Shown here piece after piece: positions 15,815-24,339 of a stretch of DNA of 64,000 nt (position 1 is the first letter of the stretch; each line of letters opens with the position of its first letter). This DNA is from Actinomyces weissii (GTDB lineage: Bacteria > Actinomycetota > Actinomycetes > Actinomycetales > Actinomycetaceae), in assembly GCF_016598775.1 (NCBI RefSeq), contig NZ_CP066802.1, forward strand, positions 2,500,182 through 2,564,181, read 5' to 3'. Below the pieces are notes generated by a model. It was given only the letters and a program-made list of their open reading frames with translations, was not told the origin of the DNA and did no database searches. The position numbers and the translations under genes were made by a program.

Positions 15815-17266
15815 CTAAGAGTCCTTGTCCGGGCGGGAGTGCACCCACCAGGCCACACCCAGCACCAGCAGCCACAGCGGCGAGGCCAGGACCGCCAGGC
15901 GCGTGTCCTCGGCCAGCGTCAGCGTCCAGGTCACGAAGCCGAAGAACACCAGGCTCAGCCAGGCAGACACCCGCCCCCCAGGCACCTTGAAGGCGCTGCG
16001 CGCGTGCTGCTCCGGACGCAGCCGCCGGTAACGCAGGTAGGAGGCCACGATCACGCACCACACCAGGATGAACAGCACGCTGGCTACCGTGGTCACGGCG
16101 GTGAAGGCCGCGATGATCGACTCCGAGACGTACATCAGCGGGATGGCCGTCAGCAGTGCTGCACAGGTGACCAGCAGCGCCCAGCCAGGCACTGCTCGGG
16201 CGGTGAGCCGCCTGAAGGCCTTGGGGCCCTGACCGGCCCAGGCCAGCCCGTAGAGCATCCGGGAGGTGGAGTAGATGCCGGAGTTGGCGGAGGAGGCCGC
16301 CGCCGTCAGCACCACAAAGTTCACCACCCCGGCGGCCACCCCCAGGCCCGCCAGGGAGAACATGGCCACGAAGGGGCTGTTCTCAGGGGAGACCTCCTGC
16401 CACGGGGTGACCATCATGATGGCTGCTAGTGCCCCCAGGTAGAAGAGCACGATTCGCACGGGGATCGCGTTGATTGCCTTGGGCAGGGTGACCTCCGGGT
16501 CCTTGGCCTCGGCCGCCGCGGTACCGATCAGCTCGGTCCCCACGAATGCGAACACGGCGATCTGGAAGGCCCCGGCGAAGCCGCTGAAGCCCTTGGGGAA
16601 GAGCCCGCCGTCGCGCCACAGGTTGGAGACGGCGGCGTGGGAGCCGTTGGGGGCGGTGAAGCCGGTGAGCACCATGGTCACGCCCACCACAACCAGCGCG
16701 ATGATCGCTACGATCTTGATGATCGAGAACCAGAACTCGATCTCCCCGAAGGCCTTGACGGTGGTGAGGTTCAGCCCGAGCAGCAGGAGCACCGAGGCCA
16801 CGGGTGGGATCCACAGGGGAACGTCCGGCAGCCAGAACTACACGTACCCGGTTATGACCACCACCTCGGCGATCGCGGTGACCAGCCAGCAGAAGTAGTA
16901 GGTCCACCCGGTCATGAATCCGGCCCAGGGGCCGATCAGGTCAGTGGCCACGTCGGCGAAGGACTTGTAGCGCAGGTCGGACAGCAGCACCTCGCCGAGG
17001 GCGCGCATCACGAAGAACAGGAACAGGCCGATGATCGCGTAGACGAGCAGCACCCCGGGCCCGGCTAGGTAGATGGTCTTGCCGGAGCCCATGAACAGGC
17101 CGGTGCCGATGGCCCCGCCGATGGCGATCAGCTGGACGTGCCGGTTGGTCAGGCGGCGTTGCAGGCCTTCTTCCTCCAGCCCGGTCACGAGCTGGTCGAC
17201 GGCGTCGGTGGCCGTGGTGGGGGCGCCAGCAGGGTGTTCAGGGTTCGCGTGGCTAGGCCGGTTCAT
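15815..17266 (-). pseudogene. cycA: D-serine/D-alanine/glycine permease (CycA-like) with internal amber stop
   Basis: Two in-frame pieces (17266-16838 and 16837-15815) form one APC-superfamily permease of about 480 residues. Piece one has LTNRHVQLIAIGGAIGTGLFMGSG and ends ITGYV; TAG at 16840-16838 then interrupts and the same frame continues FWLPDVPLWIPP...LNLTTVKAFGEIEFWFSIIKI. In E. coli CycA the corresponding sequence has Gln before FW, so a single C-to-T change (CAG to TAG) explains the break. The rest, including FVGTELIGTAAAEAKDPE and SSANSGIYSTSRML, is well preserved, implying a recent lesion. A suppressor or sequencing error is possible. Role would be uptake of D-Ala, D-Ser, Gly. Confidence 0.85.
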
Positions 17267-17947
17267 GGGGCTCTCCTCGGTTCAGTTCGCGCCATAGACT
17301 ACGACCTCCCCCTCTCCCCCTCTCCGCGAGACCGGGACATATGGCTCGCGAGACCGGTAAGGGTGGCCTTAGTTGTGGACAACTCCGGTGGGTTCGGTGG
17401 CCGCTGGTGGCTTCTCGACGACGACGGGGCCGCTGGACATGCTGCTTGCGGGCAGGGCCCTGGTTGCACACGACGGGGAGCTCCTTAGAGCCAGAGCAGG
17501 CTTTTTCCCTGCAATCATGAGGAATGCTCTGAAGCGCGCTCCAGCCCGACGGCTTCACGTACCCCTACTAAAGGTGCAACGACGACGCTGGCTGCACACC
17601 TCACGCCGGCCTCTTCCGCACCAGCTAGCCAGAAACGTTGAAATCCCAACACCATCTTGGTTCCAATGTGTGCAACAGGCCGCCACCACCTTGTCCGGGG
17701 GCGTCTCCTAGCACGGTCTACCGTGAGACAGCCCCGACCGGGGACCAGGGGCCTATGACTCCCAGGCCAGCAGGCCGCCCGCCACCAGGCCCAGCCCAAG
17801 GCCCAGCACTTGGAGTCCGGCACTTGGAGTCCAGCACAGGCTGGGGCGGGCGGCCCCGAGCGGCTGGCGGGGCTGCCGAGCGCGGCCGCCAGCGGGGCAG
17901 CCGTCTTTCGTCTTGCCCTTGGGAGACTGGGCGGTACGCTCACGGGG
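17267..17947. other. Intergenic region with a GCGAGACCGG repeat element
   Basis: No gene seen. At 17321-17358 it carries CCGCGAGACCGGGACAT followed by ATGGCTCGCGAGACCGGT, an element repeated near 51,821-51,880. A short direct repeat of CACTTGGAGTCC lies at about 17,810-17,835. It must contain divergent promoters for the permease and for the DUF2079 gene, but none is clear. Confidence 0.5.
17321..17358. repeat. GCGAGACCGGGACAT element, copy 1
   Basis: Two GCGAGACCGG units separated by GACATATGGCTC. The downstream sequence (CCTTAGTTGTGG) also resembles that after the copy at 51,840-51,897. Probable remnant of an insertion-sequence end or another dispersed repeat. Confidence 0.6.
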
Positions 17948-19477
17948 ATGGCTACTAATGCAGCACCTGCGCCGCCAGTACGAACAAGGTTGCGCCTACC
18001 GTCTTTGCCCCGGCGTCGTTCGTTGCGCACCATCCTGCCTGCTGGCTTTGTGGTCCTGGCGGGTGCGTGGCTGCTGTGCGCCTACGCGGTGGCCCAGTGG
18101 CGGGCCCTGGCGGCCCCGAGCTGGGACCTGGCGATCTTCACCGAGCTGGCCAAGGCCTACGCGCACCTGGAGGCGCCGGTGGTGCCGGTTAAGGGGGAGG
18201 GCTTCAACCTGCTGGGCGACCACTTCCACCCGGTCCTGGTGCTGCTGGCCGTCCCGTACTGGATCCATCCCTCGGGACTGAGCCTGCTGATCACCCAGGC
18301 GCTGCTGCTGGCGGTCTCCGCCTGGCCGGTGACCCGTACCGCCGCCCGCCTGACGGGGCCGCTGGTGGGCACGGCCCTGGGGCTGGCCTACGTACTGTCC
18401 TGGGGTTTTCAGGGGGCGGTGGAGTCCCAGTTCCATGAGATCGCCTTCGCGGTGCCGCTGCTGGCCTTCTCGTCCATGGCTTTTGTGGACCAGCGCTGGC
18501 GGGCTTGCGTGGCCTGGGCGGCCCCGCTGGTGCTGGTCAAGGAGGACATGGGCCTGGTGCTGCTGATGGTGGGCCTGGCGGTGGCTCTGCGCGGACGCTG
18601 CCCGGGGCGGGGTCGCGACCAGGACCAGGGGGCGATCCGTCTGGGGCTGGTGACTGCGGCGGCGGGGGCGGTGGCCTTCCTGGTGACGGTGCTGGTGCTG
18701 CTGCCTGCCTTGAACCCTGAGGGGGTGTGGGCCTACGGTCTCAACGGCGGCGACCCGACCCGGGCTGAGCGCCTGGGCCTCCTGGGGCGTTTCCTGCAGC
18801 CGGTGGACCTGAAGCTGGCGACCGTGCTGGTTCTGGTGGTGGCGGCCGGGCTGGTGGGGCTGGCCTCCCCGTGGATGCTGCTGGTTCTACCTACTATCGC
18901 GTGGCGCTTCCTGGGTAGCGTGGAGTTCTACTGGGACTGGAAGCACTGGCACTACAACGCGGTGCTGGTGCCGGTGGCTTTCGGGGCGCTGCTGGACGTG
19001 CTCACGCGGCTGCGGGAGCAGTCACCCCCAGAGGCGGTGGTGCCGACCTGGTCGTGGCGGGCCCTGCGGCTGGCGCGGCCGCTGGTGCGCGCCCTGGTGG
19101 TTGTGGGGGTGGTGGCGCCGGTGGCTGGCGCGGTGGCGACGGCGCCTGAGCTGCCTCTGTGGCTGGCCGCGCGGGACGGGCTCAAGGCGCCTGCGGAACG
19201 GGTCTCTGCCGCCCAGCAGGTGCTGGAGGCGGTGCCTGAGGGGGCCACGGTGTCCAGTGACCTGACGCTGCTGGCCTACCTGGTGCCTAAGGCGACGGTC
19301 TACTGGGTGGGTACCACCCCGGGGGACACGGACTACGTGCTGGTGGATACCCGGGGGGCGGGCTGGTCAGCGGTCCCGGACGCGCAGTCGTTCGGGGAGG
19401 GCGTCTCCAAGACGGGGGCCAGGTACAAGACGGTCCTCAGCGTCGAGGGCTTTGAGCTGGCCAGGCGTGAGGGCTGA
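17948..19477 (+). CDS. DUF2079 multi-spanning membrane protein
   Basis: About 509 residues from ATG 17948; the frame is open further upstream but this ATG gives the normal N-terminus. It starts with a basic cytoplasmic tail, then about ten TM segments. The family signature is SWDLAIFTELAKAYAHLEAPVVPVKGEGFNLLGDHFHPVL split here across residues 60-100 (NLLGDHFHP) and the VESQFHEIAF segment. DUF2079 proteins resemble glycosyltransferase-type GT-C membrane enzymes but their reaction is unknown. Stop overlaps the next gene's start. Confidence 0.85.
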   Translation: MATNAAPAPPVRTRLRLPSLPRRRSLRTILPAGFVVLAGAWLLCAYAVAQWRALAAPSWDLAIFTELAKAYAHLEAPVVPVKGEGFNLLGDHFHPVLVLLAVPYWIHPSGLSLLITQALLLAVSAWPVTRTAARLTGPLVGTALGLAYVLSWGFQGAVESQFHEIAFAVPLLAFSSMAFVDQRWRACVAWAAPLVLVKEDMGLVLLMVGLAVALRGRCPGRGRDQDQGAIRLGLVTAAAGAVAFLVTVLVLLPALNPEGVWAYGLNGGDPTRAERLGLLGRFLQPVDLKLATVLVLVVAAGLVGLASPWMLLVLPTIAWRFLGSVEFYWDWKHWHYNAVLVPVAFGALLDVLTRLREQSPPEAVVPTWSWRALRLARPLVRALVVVGVVAPVAGAVATAPELPLWLAARDGLKAPAERVSAAQQVLEAVPEGATVSSDLTLLAYLVPKATVYWVGTTPGDTDYVLVDTRGAGWSAVPDAQSFGEGVSKTGARYKTVLSVEGFELARREG

Positions 19478-19961
19478 GGCGCGCGCCCTGGCCCTGGTGG
19501 CTGCCGGTGGGGCGGCTGGTGCGGGGCTGCGGGCGCTGCTGTCCGCCTGGTGGCCCGCCTCTGCTGACAGCCTGCCGACGACGACCCTGCTGGTGAACCT
19601 TTCTGGTGCCTTTCTGCTGGGCCTGTTGCACGGCTGGCTGGACGGGCGGCTGGGAGAGCGCCCGGCAGCGCCTGGCCCCACCCAGGGAGAACCTGGGTCA
19701 GCGCAGGACAGTGCACCGCTTCCTCAACCAGTTGCGGTCCCCAGCGGCTCAACGCTGCGGCTGCTGCTGGGCACCGGCCTCCTGGGGGGATTCACCACCC
19801 ACTCGACCTTCAGCCTGGAGGCCCTGCGCCTGCTGGAGCAGGCCCCCGCCCTGGGGGGCACCTACCTGCTGGGCTCCTTCACCGGTGGCCTGCTGCTGGC
19901 CGCAGTGGGGCTGTGGGCTGGCGCCAGCCTGGTAGCCGCTGTACGTCAGGGGGTGGCGTGA
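19467..19961 (+). CDS. crcB: Fluoride channel subunit FluC/CrcB 1
   Basis: About 164 residues from GTG 19467 (an upstream TTG 19452 is also in frame), overlapping the DUF2079 stop. Four TM segments with the family motifs TTLLVNLSGAFLLGLL and GTGLLGGFTTHSTFSLEALRLL. A 35-residue Pro/Gly insert sits between TM2 and TM3. Actinobacteria often carry two adjacent crcB genes whose products form a heterodimeric fluoride exporter. Confidence 0.9.
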   Translation: MRAEARALALVAAGGAAGAGLRALLSAWWPASADSLPTTTLLVNLSGAFLLGLLHGWLDGRLGERPAAPGPTQGEPGSAQDSAPLPQPVAVPSGSTLRLLLGTGLLGGFTTHSTFSLEALRLLEQAPALGGTYLLGSFTGGLLLAAVGLWAGASLVAAVRQGVA

Positions 19962-20443
19962 CGGCGTCGTTGTGGCTGCTCACCAGCGTGGCGGGCGGGC
20001 TGGGGGCCTGTGCCCGCTACCTGGTGGACCGGCGGGTGCGGGCAGCCCAGGAGCGGGCGCTTGCTCGTTCAGGCAGGCGGGATGCCGGGCAGTTGAGCGG
20101 TGGGCTACCGGCTGGGCCGGGTGCGCGAGCTGCCTGCGAGGGCCTGCGGCCCTGCTGGTTGCGCCTGCCGTGGGGCACGGTGGTGGTGAACCTTGGTGCC
20201 TGCCTGCTGCTGGGGGTGCTGGCGTCCTGGGCGGCGGCGGGGAGCGGCCGGAGCGGGGTGTGGAGCGTGCTGGGGACGGGCCTGCTGGGCGGCTACTCGA
20301 CCTTCTCCACCGCCTGCCTGGAAGGGGCGCGCCTGGTGCTGGCACGCAGCTGGGGGCCGCACCTGCTCCACGCCCTGCTGCTGACGCTGGGCACGCTCAC
20401 GGCGGCCTGGGCCGGGCTGCTCCTGGGAACGGCCTGCTGCTGA
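19958..20443 (+). CDS. crcB: Fluoride channel subunit FluC/CrcB 2
   Basis: 161 residues from GTG 19958, whose GTGA overlaps the stop of the first subunit, so the pair is co-translated. Motifs WGTVVVNLGACLLLGVL and GTGLLGGYSTFSTACLEGARL match FluC. A 30-residue insert follows TM1. Expected to pair with subunit 1 in the membrane. Confidence 0.9.
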   Translation: MTASLWLLTSVAGGLGACARYLVDRRVRAAQERALARSGRRDAGQLSGGLPAGPGARAACEGLRPCWLRLPWGTVVVNLGACLLLGVLASWAAAGSGRSGVWSVLGTGLLGGYSTFSTACLEGARLVLARSWGPHLLHALLLTLGTLTAAWAGLLLGTACC

Positions 20444-20452
20444 CGCCGGGAC

Positions 20453-20586
20453 CACTCCCTCCGGCCCCGGGCCCGGCTCCAGCGGCGCAACACAAGACCA
20501 TCCACACAGCCCAATGCCAGGGCTCCCCGCCTTCGCACCCCCTTAGCAAAGCCACTCCCTCCGTCCCCGGGCCCGGCTCCAGCGGC
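20453..20586. repeat. 34-bp direct repeat, 100-bp period
   Basis: CACTCCCTCCG(G/T)CCCCGGGCC...CCAGCGGC occurs at 20453-20486 and 20553-20586, one mismatch, exactly 100 bases apart, in the gap after the crcB pair. No function seen. Confidence 0.7.
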
Positions 20587-20721
20587 CCCACCCAGCACGG
20601 CGCATCACGAGGCCACTCCCGCAAGCCCTGGGCCGAGGTAATCCTGGGGGAGTCCGCTGACGCTCGGCGCAACAGCCCGAGTCAATGGGGTACTGGGGCG
20701 CTGAAGCGGGCCAGCGGCACC

Positions 20722-20852
20722 GGAATCTGTCACTGACGGAGGATTAGAACCCGCTCACCCCCAAGACACCCTCACCAAGAACCGCGGAATACCAACAACC
20801 ACTCCCGCGCCCGCCCACCGGCAGGCCGCTGAAAGCCTCCGCTAGTGACAAA
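20722..20852. repeat. 123-bp terminal-inverted-repeat element, copy 1
   Basis: TGTCACTGACGGAGG (20728-20742) and its inverse CCTCCGCTAGTGACA (20836-20850) bound a 123-bp segment containing GAACCGCGGAATACCAACA. A second copy of identical length lies at 23102-23224. The form is that of a MITE. It occupies most of the otherwise empty gap before the NfeD-like gene. Confidence 0.7.
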
Positions 20853-20920
20853 AGGCCATAACTCCCCATTGCGTTTCCCATACGGCAGGCGGAGACTCTG
20901 GGCTGACCCCACTTCAGAAA

Positions 20921-21436
20921 GTGACCCCAACCCTTATGGCCCTGTTCCTCTGGTGCTGTGCAATCGGCTGCGGCCTGCTGCTGCTGTCACTCGTGGCGGA
21001 CGGCCTGCTAGACGGCCTGGATCTTCCTTTCCTGGACGGCGCGCTGCCCGTGGTGTCAGCCGCCCTGGGGGTCTTCGGGGCCACCGGCATGCTGCTGAGC
21101 TCCCTGCTGGACCAGCAGGTCGCCCCAGCCCTGGCCCTGGGGGCGCCCTTGGTGGCGGGGCTGCTGGCTGGTTGGGTCACCCGCTCGGTGTGGCGTCGCT
21201 TCAAGCGGGCCATGCCGCGCAACGCCGTCGCCCCTACCGCCGACGAGCTGGTGGGTGCCCGTGTGAAGGTGCTCTGGTGGCGCCAGGGCCGCGGAGAGGT
21301 ATCCGCCCGGACCCGAGGCCACCAGCTGACGCTTCCCGCCGTCTCCGACGAGCCCCTGCGCCTGGGGGCCGAGGTCGTCGTCCTGGACGCCAGTGACGGC
21401 GTCCTGCAGGTCACCGCGCTGCGCCTGGAGGGCTAG
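20921..21436 (+). CDS. NfeD/YqiJ-like membrane protein with C-terminal OB-like domain
   Basis: 171 residues from GTG 20921 (ATG 20936 is an alternative; neither has a strong ribosome site). Two to three TM segments in residues 5-90 are followed by a soluble beta-rich part, ELVGARVKVLWWRQGRGEVSAR...GAEVVVLDASDGVLQVTAL, resembling the OB fold of NfeD-type proteins. It lies directly before a flotillin gene, the standard partner of NfeD proteins in membrane microdomain organisation. Confidence 0.7.
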   Translation: MTPTLMALFLWCCAIGCGLLLLSLVADGLLDGLDLPFLDGALPVVSAALGVFGATGMLLSSLLDQQVAPALALGAPLVAGLLAGWVTRSVWRRFKRAMPRNAVAPTADELVGARVKVLWWRQGRGEVSARTRGHQLTLPAVSDEPLRLGAEVVVLDASDGVLQVTALRLEG

Positions 21437-21489
21437 GCACAGCCCCCTCTGCTCTATCCCTGAACCCTTACTGAAACCCTAGGAGAAAC

Positions 21490-22893
21490 ATGCCATCCGG
21501 TGTAATCGCCGCCCTGGTCACCATCGTGCTTGTCGCAGCGCTGGTAGGGCTGTACATGCTCTCGCGCGTAGTTGTGGTGCCCTCCAACCTGACCGGCCTG
21601 ATCGCTGGCTCGTCCCGCAACGGGGAGGTCAAGATCATCCGGCCGGGTGGGCGAGACTTCGTGCTGCCGATCATCCAGTCCATCCAGTACCTGCCCTTCA
21701 CGCAGAACACGATCGGCTTCCAGGTCACGGCTGAGGACCAGAACAAGATCAACGTGAACGTCTCTGCCGTGGCCGCCGTCAAGGTGGGGGACAGCGACGA
21801 GCAGGTACGGGCCGCCGCCAAGCGCTTCCTGGGAAAGCCCAACACGGACCAGGCCATCGCGGACTCCGCCAAGGACGCCCTTATCGGCTCGCTGCGCTCA
21901 ATCATCGGCCACATGACCGTCACTGAGCTCATCTCTGACCGTGACGCCCTGCAGCAGAACGTCTTCGACGACGCCAAGTCGATCCTGTCCAACATGGGGC
22001 TGGAGATCGACATGCTGCAGATCTCCGAGATCACTGACGCCGGCGGGTACATCGAGTCCCTGGGCGTGCCCGAGCAGCAGCGGGTGGAGAAGGACGCACG
22101 GGTGGCTCGCGCCAACGCGGAGCGGGAGGCCAAGGACGCCGAGGTCAGCTCCCGCCAGCAGATAGCGGAGCGGGAGCGGGACCTGGCGCTGCGTCAGGCC
22201 CAGCTGCAGGCGGAGACGGACAAGGCCCAGGCGGAGGCGGACTCCTCCGGGCCCCTGGCCCGTGCCGCCAAGGAGCGGGAGATCGCGATCATCGCGCAGG
22301 AGGCGGCGGAGGCCAAGGCCGCCCTGACCGAGCGCGAGCTGGACTCCTCCGTGCGCAAGCCCGCTGACGCCGCCCGCTACCAGCGGGAGCAGGAGGCGGA
22401 GGCCGCCAAGGTTGAGGCGATCCGTAAGGCGGAGGCGGAGGCGGAGCGCACCCGCCTGGACGCGCAGGCGCAGGCCCAGGCCACCGTGGCCCGTGCAGAG
22501 GCGGAGGCCCGGGCCACCGCCGCCCGCGCCCAGGCGGAGGCGGACGCCATCGCCGCCAAGGGGCGCGCCCACGCCGAGGCGGTGCGGGCCGCCGGTGAGG
22601 CGGAGGCCAAGGCCATGAGCGACAAGGCTGACGCCCTGGCCAAGTACGGCCAGGCCGCCACCCAGCAGATGATCCTGGACAAGGCCCCGGAGATCGCCCG
22701 CGCCCTGGCCGAGCCGCTGGGGGCGGTCAAGGACCTGTCGATCATCTCCACCGACGGCGCCTCCGCCCTGCCGCGGGCGGTGGCCAGCAACGTGGAGCAG
22801 CTGGACGCCGTCATGCGTTCCCTGACCGGGACGAGCCTGTCGGGGATGCTGAGCCGCCTGGCAGTTAACGGGCAGGGAGACGCCGAGCAGTAA
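21490..22893 (+). CDS. Flotillin (SPFH/band 7 family)
   Basis: 467 residues from ATG 21490 with AGGAG eight bases upstream. An N-terminal TM anchor (residues 5-25) leads into an SPFH domain, then a long Ala/Glu/Arg coiled coil from about residue 200 to 400 (repeats of AEAEA/RAQAEA), and a C-terminal segment. Full length for bacterial flotillins (FloT/YuaG type). It scaffolds ordered membrane domains. Located just after an NfeD-like gene, as usual. Confidence 0.93.
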   Translation: MPSGVIAALVTIVLVAALVGLYMLSRVVVVPSNLTGLIAGSSRNGEVKIIRPGGRDFVLPIIQSIQYLPFTQNTIGFQVTAEDQNKINVNVSAVAAVKVGDSDEQVRAAAKRFLGKPNTDQAIADSAKDALIGSLRSIIGHMTVTELISDRDALQQNVFDDAKSILSNMGLEIDMLQISEITDAGGYIESLGVPEQQRVEKDARVARANAEREAKDAEVSSRQQIAERERDLALRQAQLQAETDKAQAEADSSGPLARAAKEREIAIIAQEAAEAKAALTERELDSSVRKPADAARYQREQEAEAAKVEAIRKAEAEAERTRLDAQAQAQATVARAEAEARATAARAQAEADAIAAKGRAHAEAVRAAGEAEAKAMSDKADALAKYGQAATQQMILDKAPEIARALAEPLGAVKDLSIISTDGASALPRAVASNVEQLDAVMRSLTGTSLSGMLSRLAVNGQGDAEQ

Positions 22894-22922
22894 GGCCCAC
22901 CTGGCTGCCGTGCAAGCCAGAC

Positions 22923-22970
22923 AGGAGGGGGTGGCCCAGGTCCTGACCGACCTCTGGACCACCCCCTCCT
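22923..22970 (+). terminator. Terminator after the flotillin gene
   Basis: AGGAGGGGGTGG pairs with CCACCCCCTCCT around a 24-base loop with secondary pairing; 30 bases after the stop. Confidence 0.7.
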
Positions 22971-22997
22971 GACGCGCTGTGCGCCAGACTGGGACGA

Positions 22998-23062
22998 GCA
23001 GGTGAAGGGGGCACAGCTGCTACGCGCCCTGCCGCTGACGCTCAACACCCTCGCAGCCGCCT
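22998..23062 (+). pseudogene. Decayed fragment resembling the 3' end of crcB
   Basis: Frame translation near 23009 gives QLLRALPLTLNTLAAAW, closely matching HLLHALLLTLGTLTAAW at the C-terminus of FluC subunit 2 (20,360-20,410). No other part of crcB is present. It lies 40 bases before the second copy of the 123-bp element. Confidence 0.45.
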
Positions 23063-23096
23063 GGCCCGAGTGCGACTGGGGTGGCCTGCCGAGACG

Positions 23097-23231
23097 GAAT
23101 CTGTCACTGGCGGAGGACTAGAACCTTCCCGCCTCACCCTCCCTCGCCTAGAACCCCGGAATACCAACACCGTCGCCCCCCCACGAACCGGCCGCCAAGC
23201 CGCTGAAGTCCTCCACCAGTGACAAAAAAAC
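23097..23231. repeat. 123-bp terminal-inverted-repeat element, copy 2
   Basis: TGTCACTGGCGGAGG (23102-23116) and CCTCCACCAGTGACA (23210-23224), with the internal CGGAATACCAACA shared with copy 1. Same length as copy 1 although the interior is partly diverged. Confidence 0.7.
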
Positions 23232-23240
23232 TAGGGAAGC

Positions 23241-23400
23241 CACAGCACCAGGCAACCCCACAACCCCAGGCAATACCGGCAACCCCGGCAACCCAGACAA
23301 CCTCGGCAACCTCGCAGCACCAGGCAATCCCGGCAACCCCACCACCCCAGGCAATCCCGGCAACCCCACCACCCCAGGCAATCCCGGCAGCCCCGCAGCC
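23241..23400. repeat. Short tandem repeat before the DsbA-like gene
   Basis: Degenerate repeats of CCAGGCAATCCCGGCAACCCC; the last copies are near-perfect 27-bp units. It occupies the stretch immediately upstream of the DsbA-like gene and could vary in length by slippage. Confidence 0.75.
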
Positions 23401-23472
23401 CGCGCATGGCGGTGGGCACCGCCGTCTGGAACCCGTGCTTGCGTGGGGGCGAAGGTCTGAGAGGATGCGGTC

Positions 23473-24324
23473 ATGCCGACTTATGCCACCGATCCTTCCA
23501 CCCCCAACAATCCCAAGGACAGCCAGCACCCACCCGCCGGGGAGTCCCCCGACCGCCCCAGCCGGAACCCGCTGGTCGTGGTGCTGCTGGTGGTGATCGC
23601 CTTGCTGCTGGCGGTGATCGCGGGCCTGCTCGCCACACGCCCCAGCGGCGTCGGGGGGCAGGCGGCGGCCACGGCTCCCGCAGCTGCCGGTGAGCAGACC
23701 CCGGCCCCGCAGCCGCAGACCGGGGAGACGCTGGCTCCCTCGATCACCGAGCCGAACACCCTGGCGATCATGCGCGCCGAGGTCAAGCGTGACCCCAATG
23801 ACGGGCAGGCCATGGGCAAGGTGGACGCCCCGGTGGTGCTGGTGGTCTACTCGGACTTCGCCTGCCCCTACTGCACCCTGTTCGCCCAGGAGGTGCAGCC
23901 TGCGCTGAAGGACCTGGTGGATGACGGGACCCTGCGGGTGGAGTGGCGTGACCTGGCCCAGATCACCCCGACGTCGCCCCTGGCCGCCCAGGCGGGCCTG
24001 GCCGCGGCCGCACAGGGCAGGTTCTGGGAGTTCCATGACGCGGTGTACGCCGCCGCCGCCCCCCAGGGCCACCCCACCTACTCGGAGGAGTCGCTGGTGG
24101 CTTTCGCCAGCCAGGCGGGGGTGCCGGACCTAGAGGCCTTCAAGACCACCTTGAACTCTGAGCAGACCAAGCAGGCGGTGGAGCAGGCCAAGCAGCACGC
24201 CTACCAGCTGGGGATTGCGGGCACGCCCTTCATGATCGTCAACGACGCCGTAATCAGCGGCTACCGAGACGGGGACTACGTGCGCGCCACGGTCCTGGAC
24301 CAGGCCGCCCAGGCTGGCAAGTGA
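23473..24324 (+). CDS. DsbA-like thiol oxidoreductase, membrane anchored
   Basis: 283 residues, ATG 23473 with GAGAGGA upstream. A Pro-rich cytoplasmic start, one TM helix (residues 36-57), an Ala/Pro-rich linker and then a thioredoxin fold with the DsbA active site DFACPYCTLF (about residue 132). The cis-Pro region is GIAGTPFMIVND. It forms disulfides in secreted proteins, which in Actinomyces matter for pilus and other wall proteins. The next gene encodes a CcdA-like electron carrier, suggesting a shared redox role. Confidence 0.88.
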   Translation: MPTYATDPSTPNNPKDSQHPPAGESPDRPSRNPLVVVLLVVIALLLAVIAGLLATRPSGVGGQAAATAPAAAGEQTPAPQPQTGETLAPSITEPNTLAIMRAEVKRDPNDGQAMGKVDAPVVLVVYSDFACPYCTLFAQEVQPALKDLVDDGTLRVEWRDLAQITPTSPLAAQAGLAAAAQGRFWEFHDAVYAAAAPQGHPTYSEESLVAFASQAGVPDLEAFKTTLNSEQTKQAVEQAKQHAYQLGIAGTPFMIVNDAVISGYRDGDYVRATVLDQAAQAGK

Positions 24325-24339
24325 AGGGTCGACGGCGCA

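Noticed and set aside
22917..22980. Possible small RNA gene after the flotillin gene
   Set aside because: The hairpin is adequately explained as a terminator; no promoter is seen.
23148..23474. Collagen-like GLPGLPG repeat protein on the - strand
   Set aside because: It is the translation of the 27-bp tandem repeat, with no ribosome site or signal peptide and no conserved flanks.
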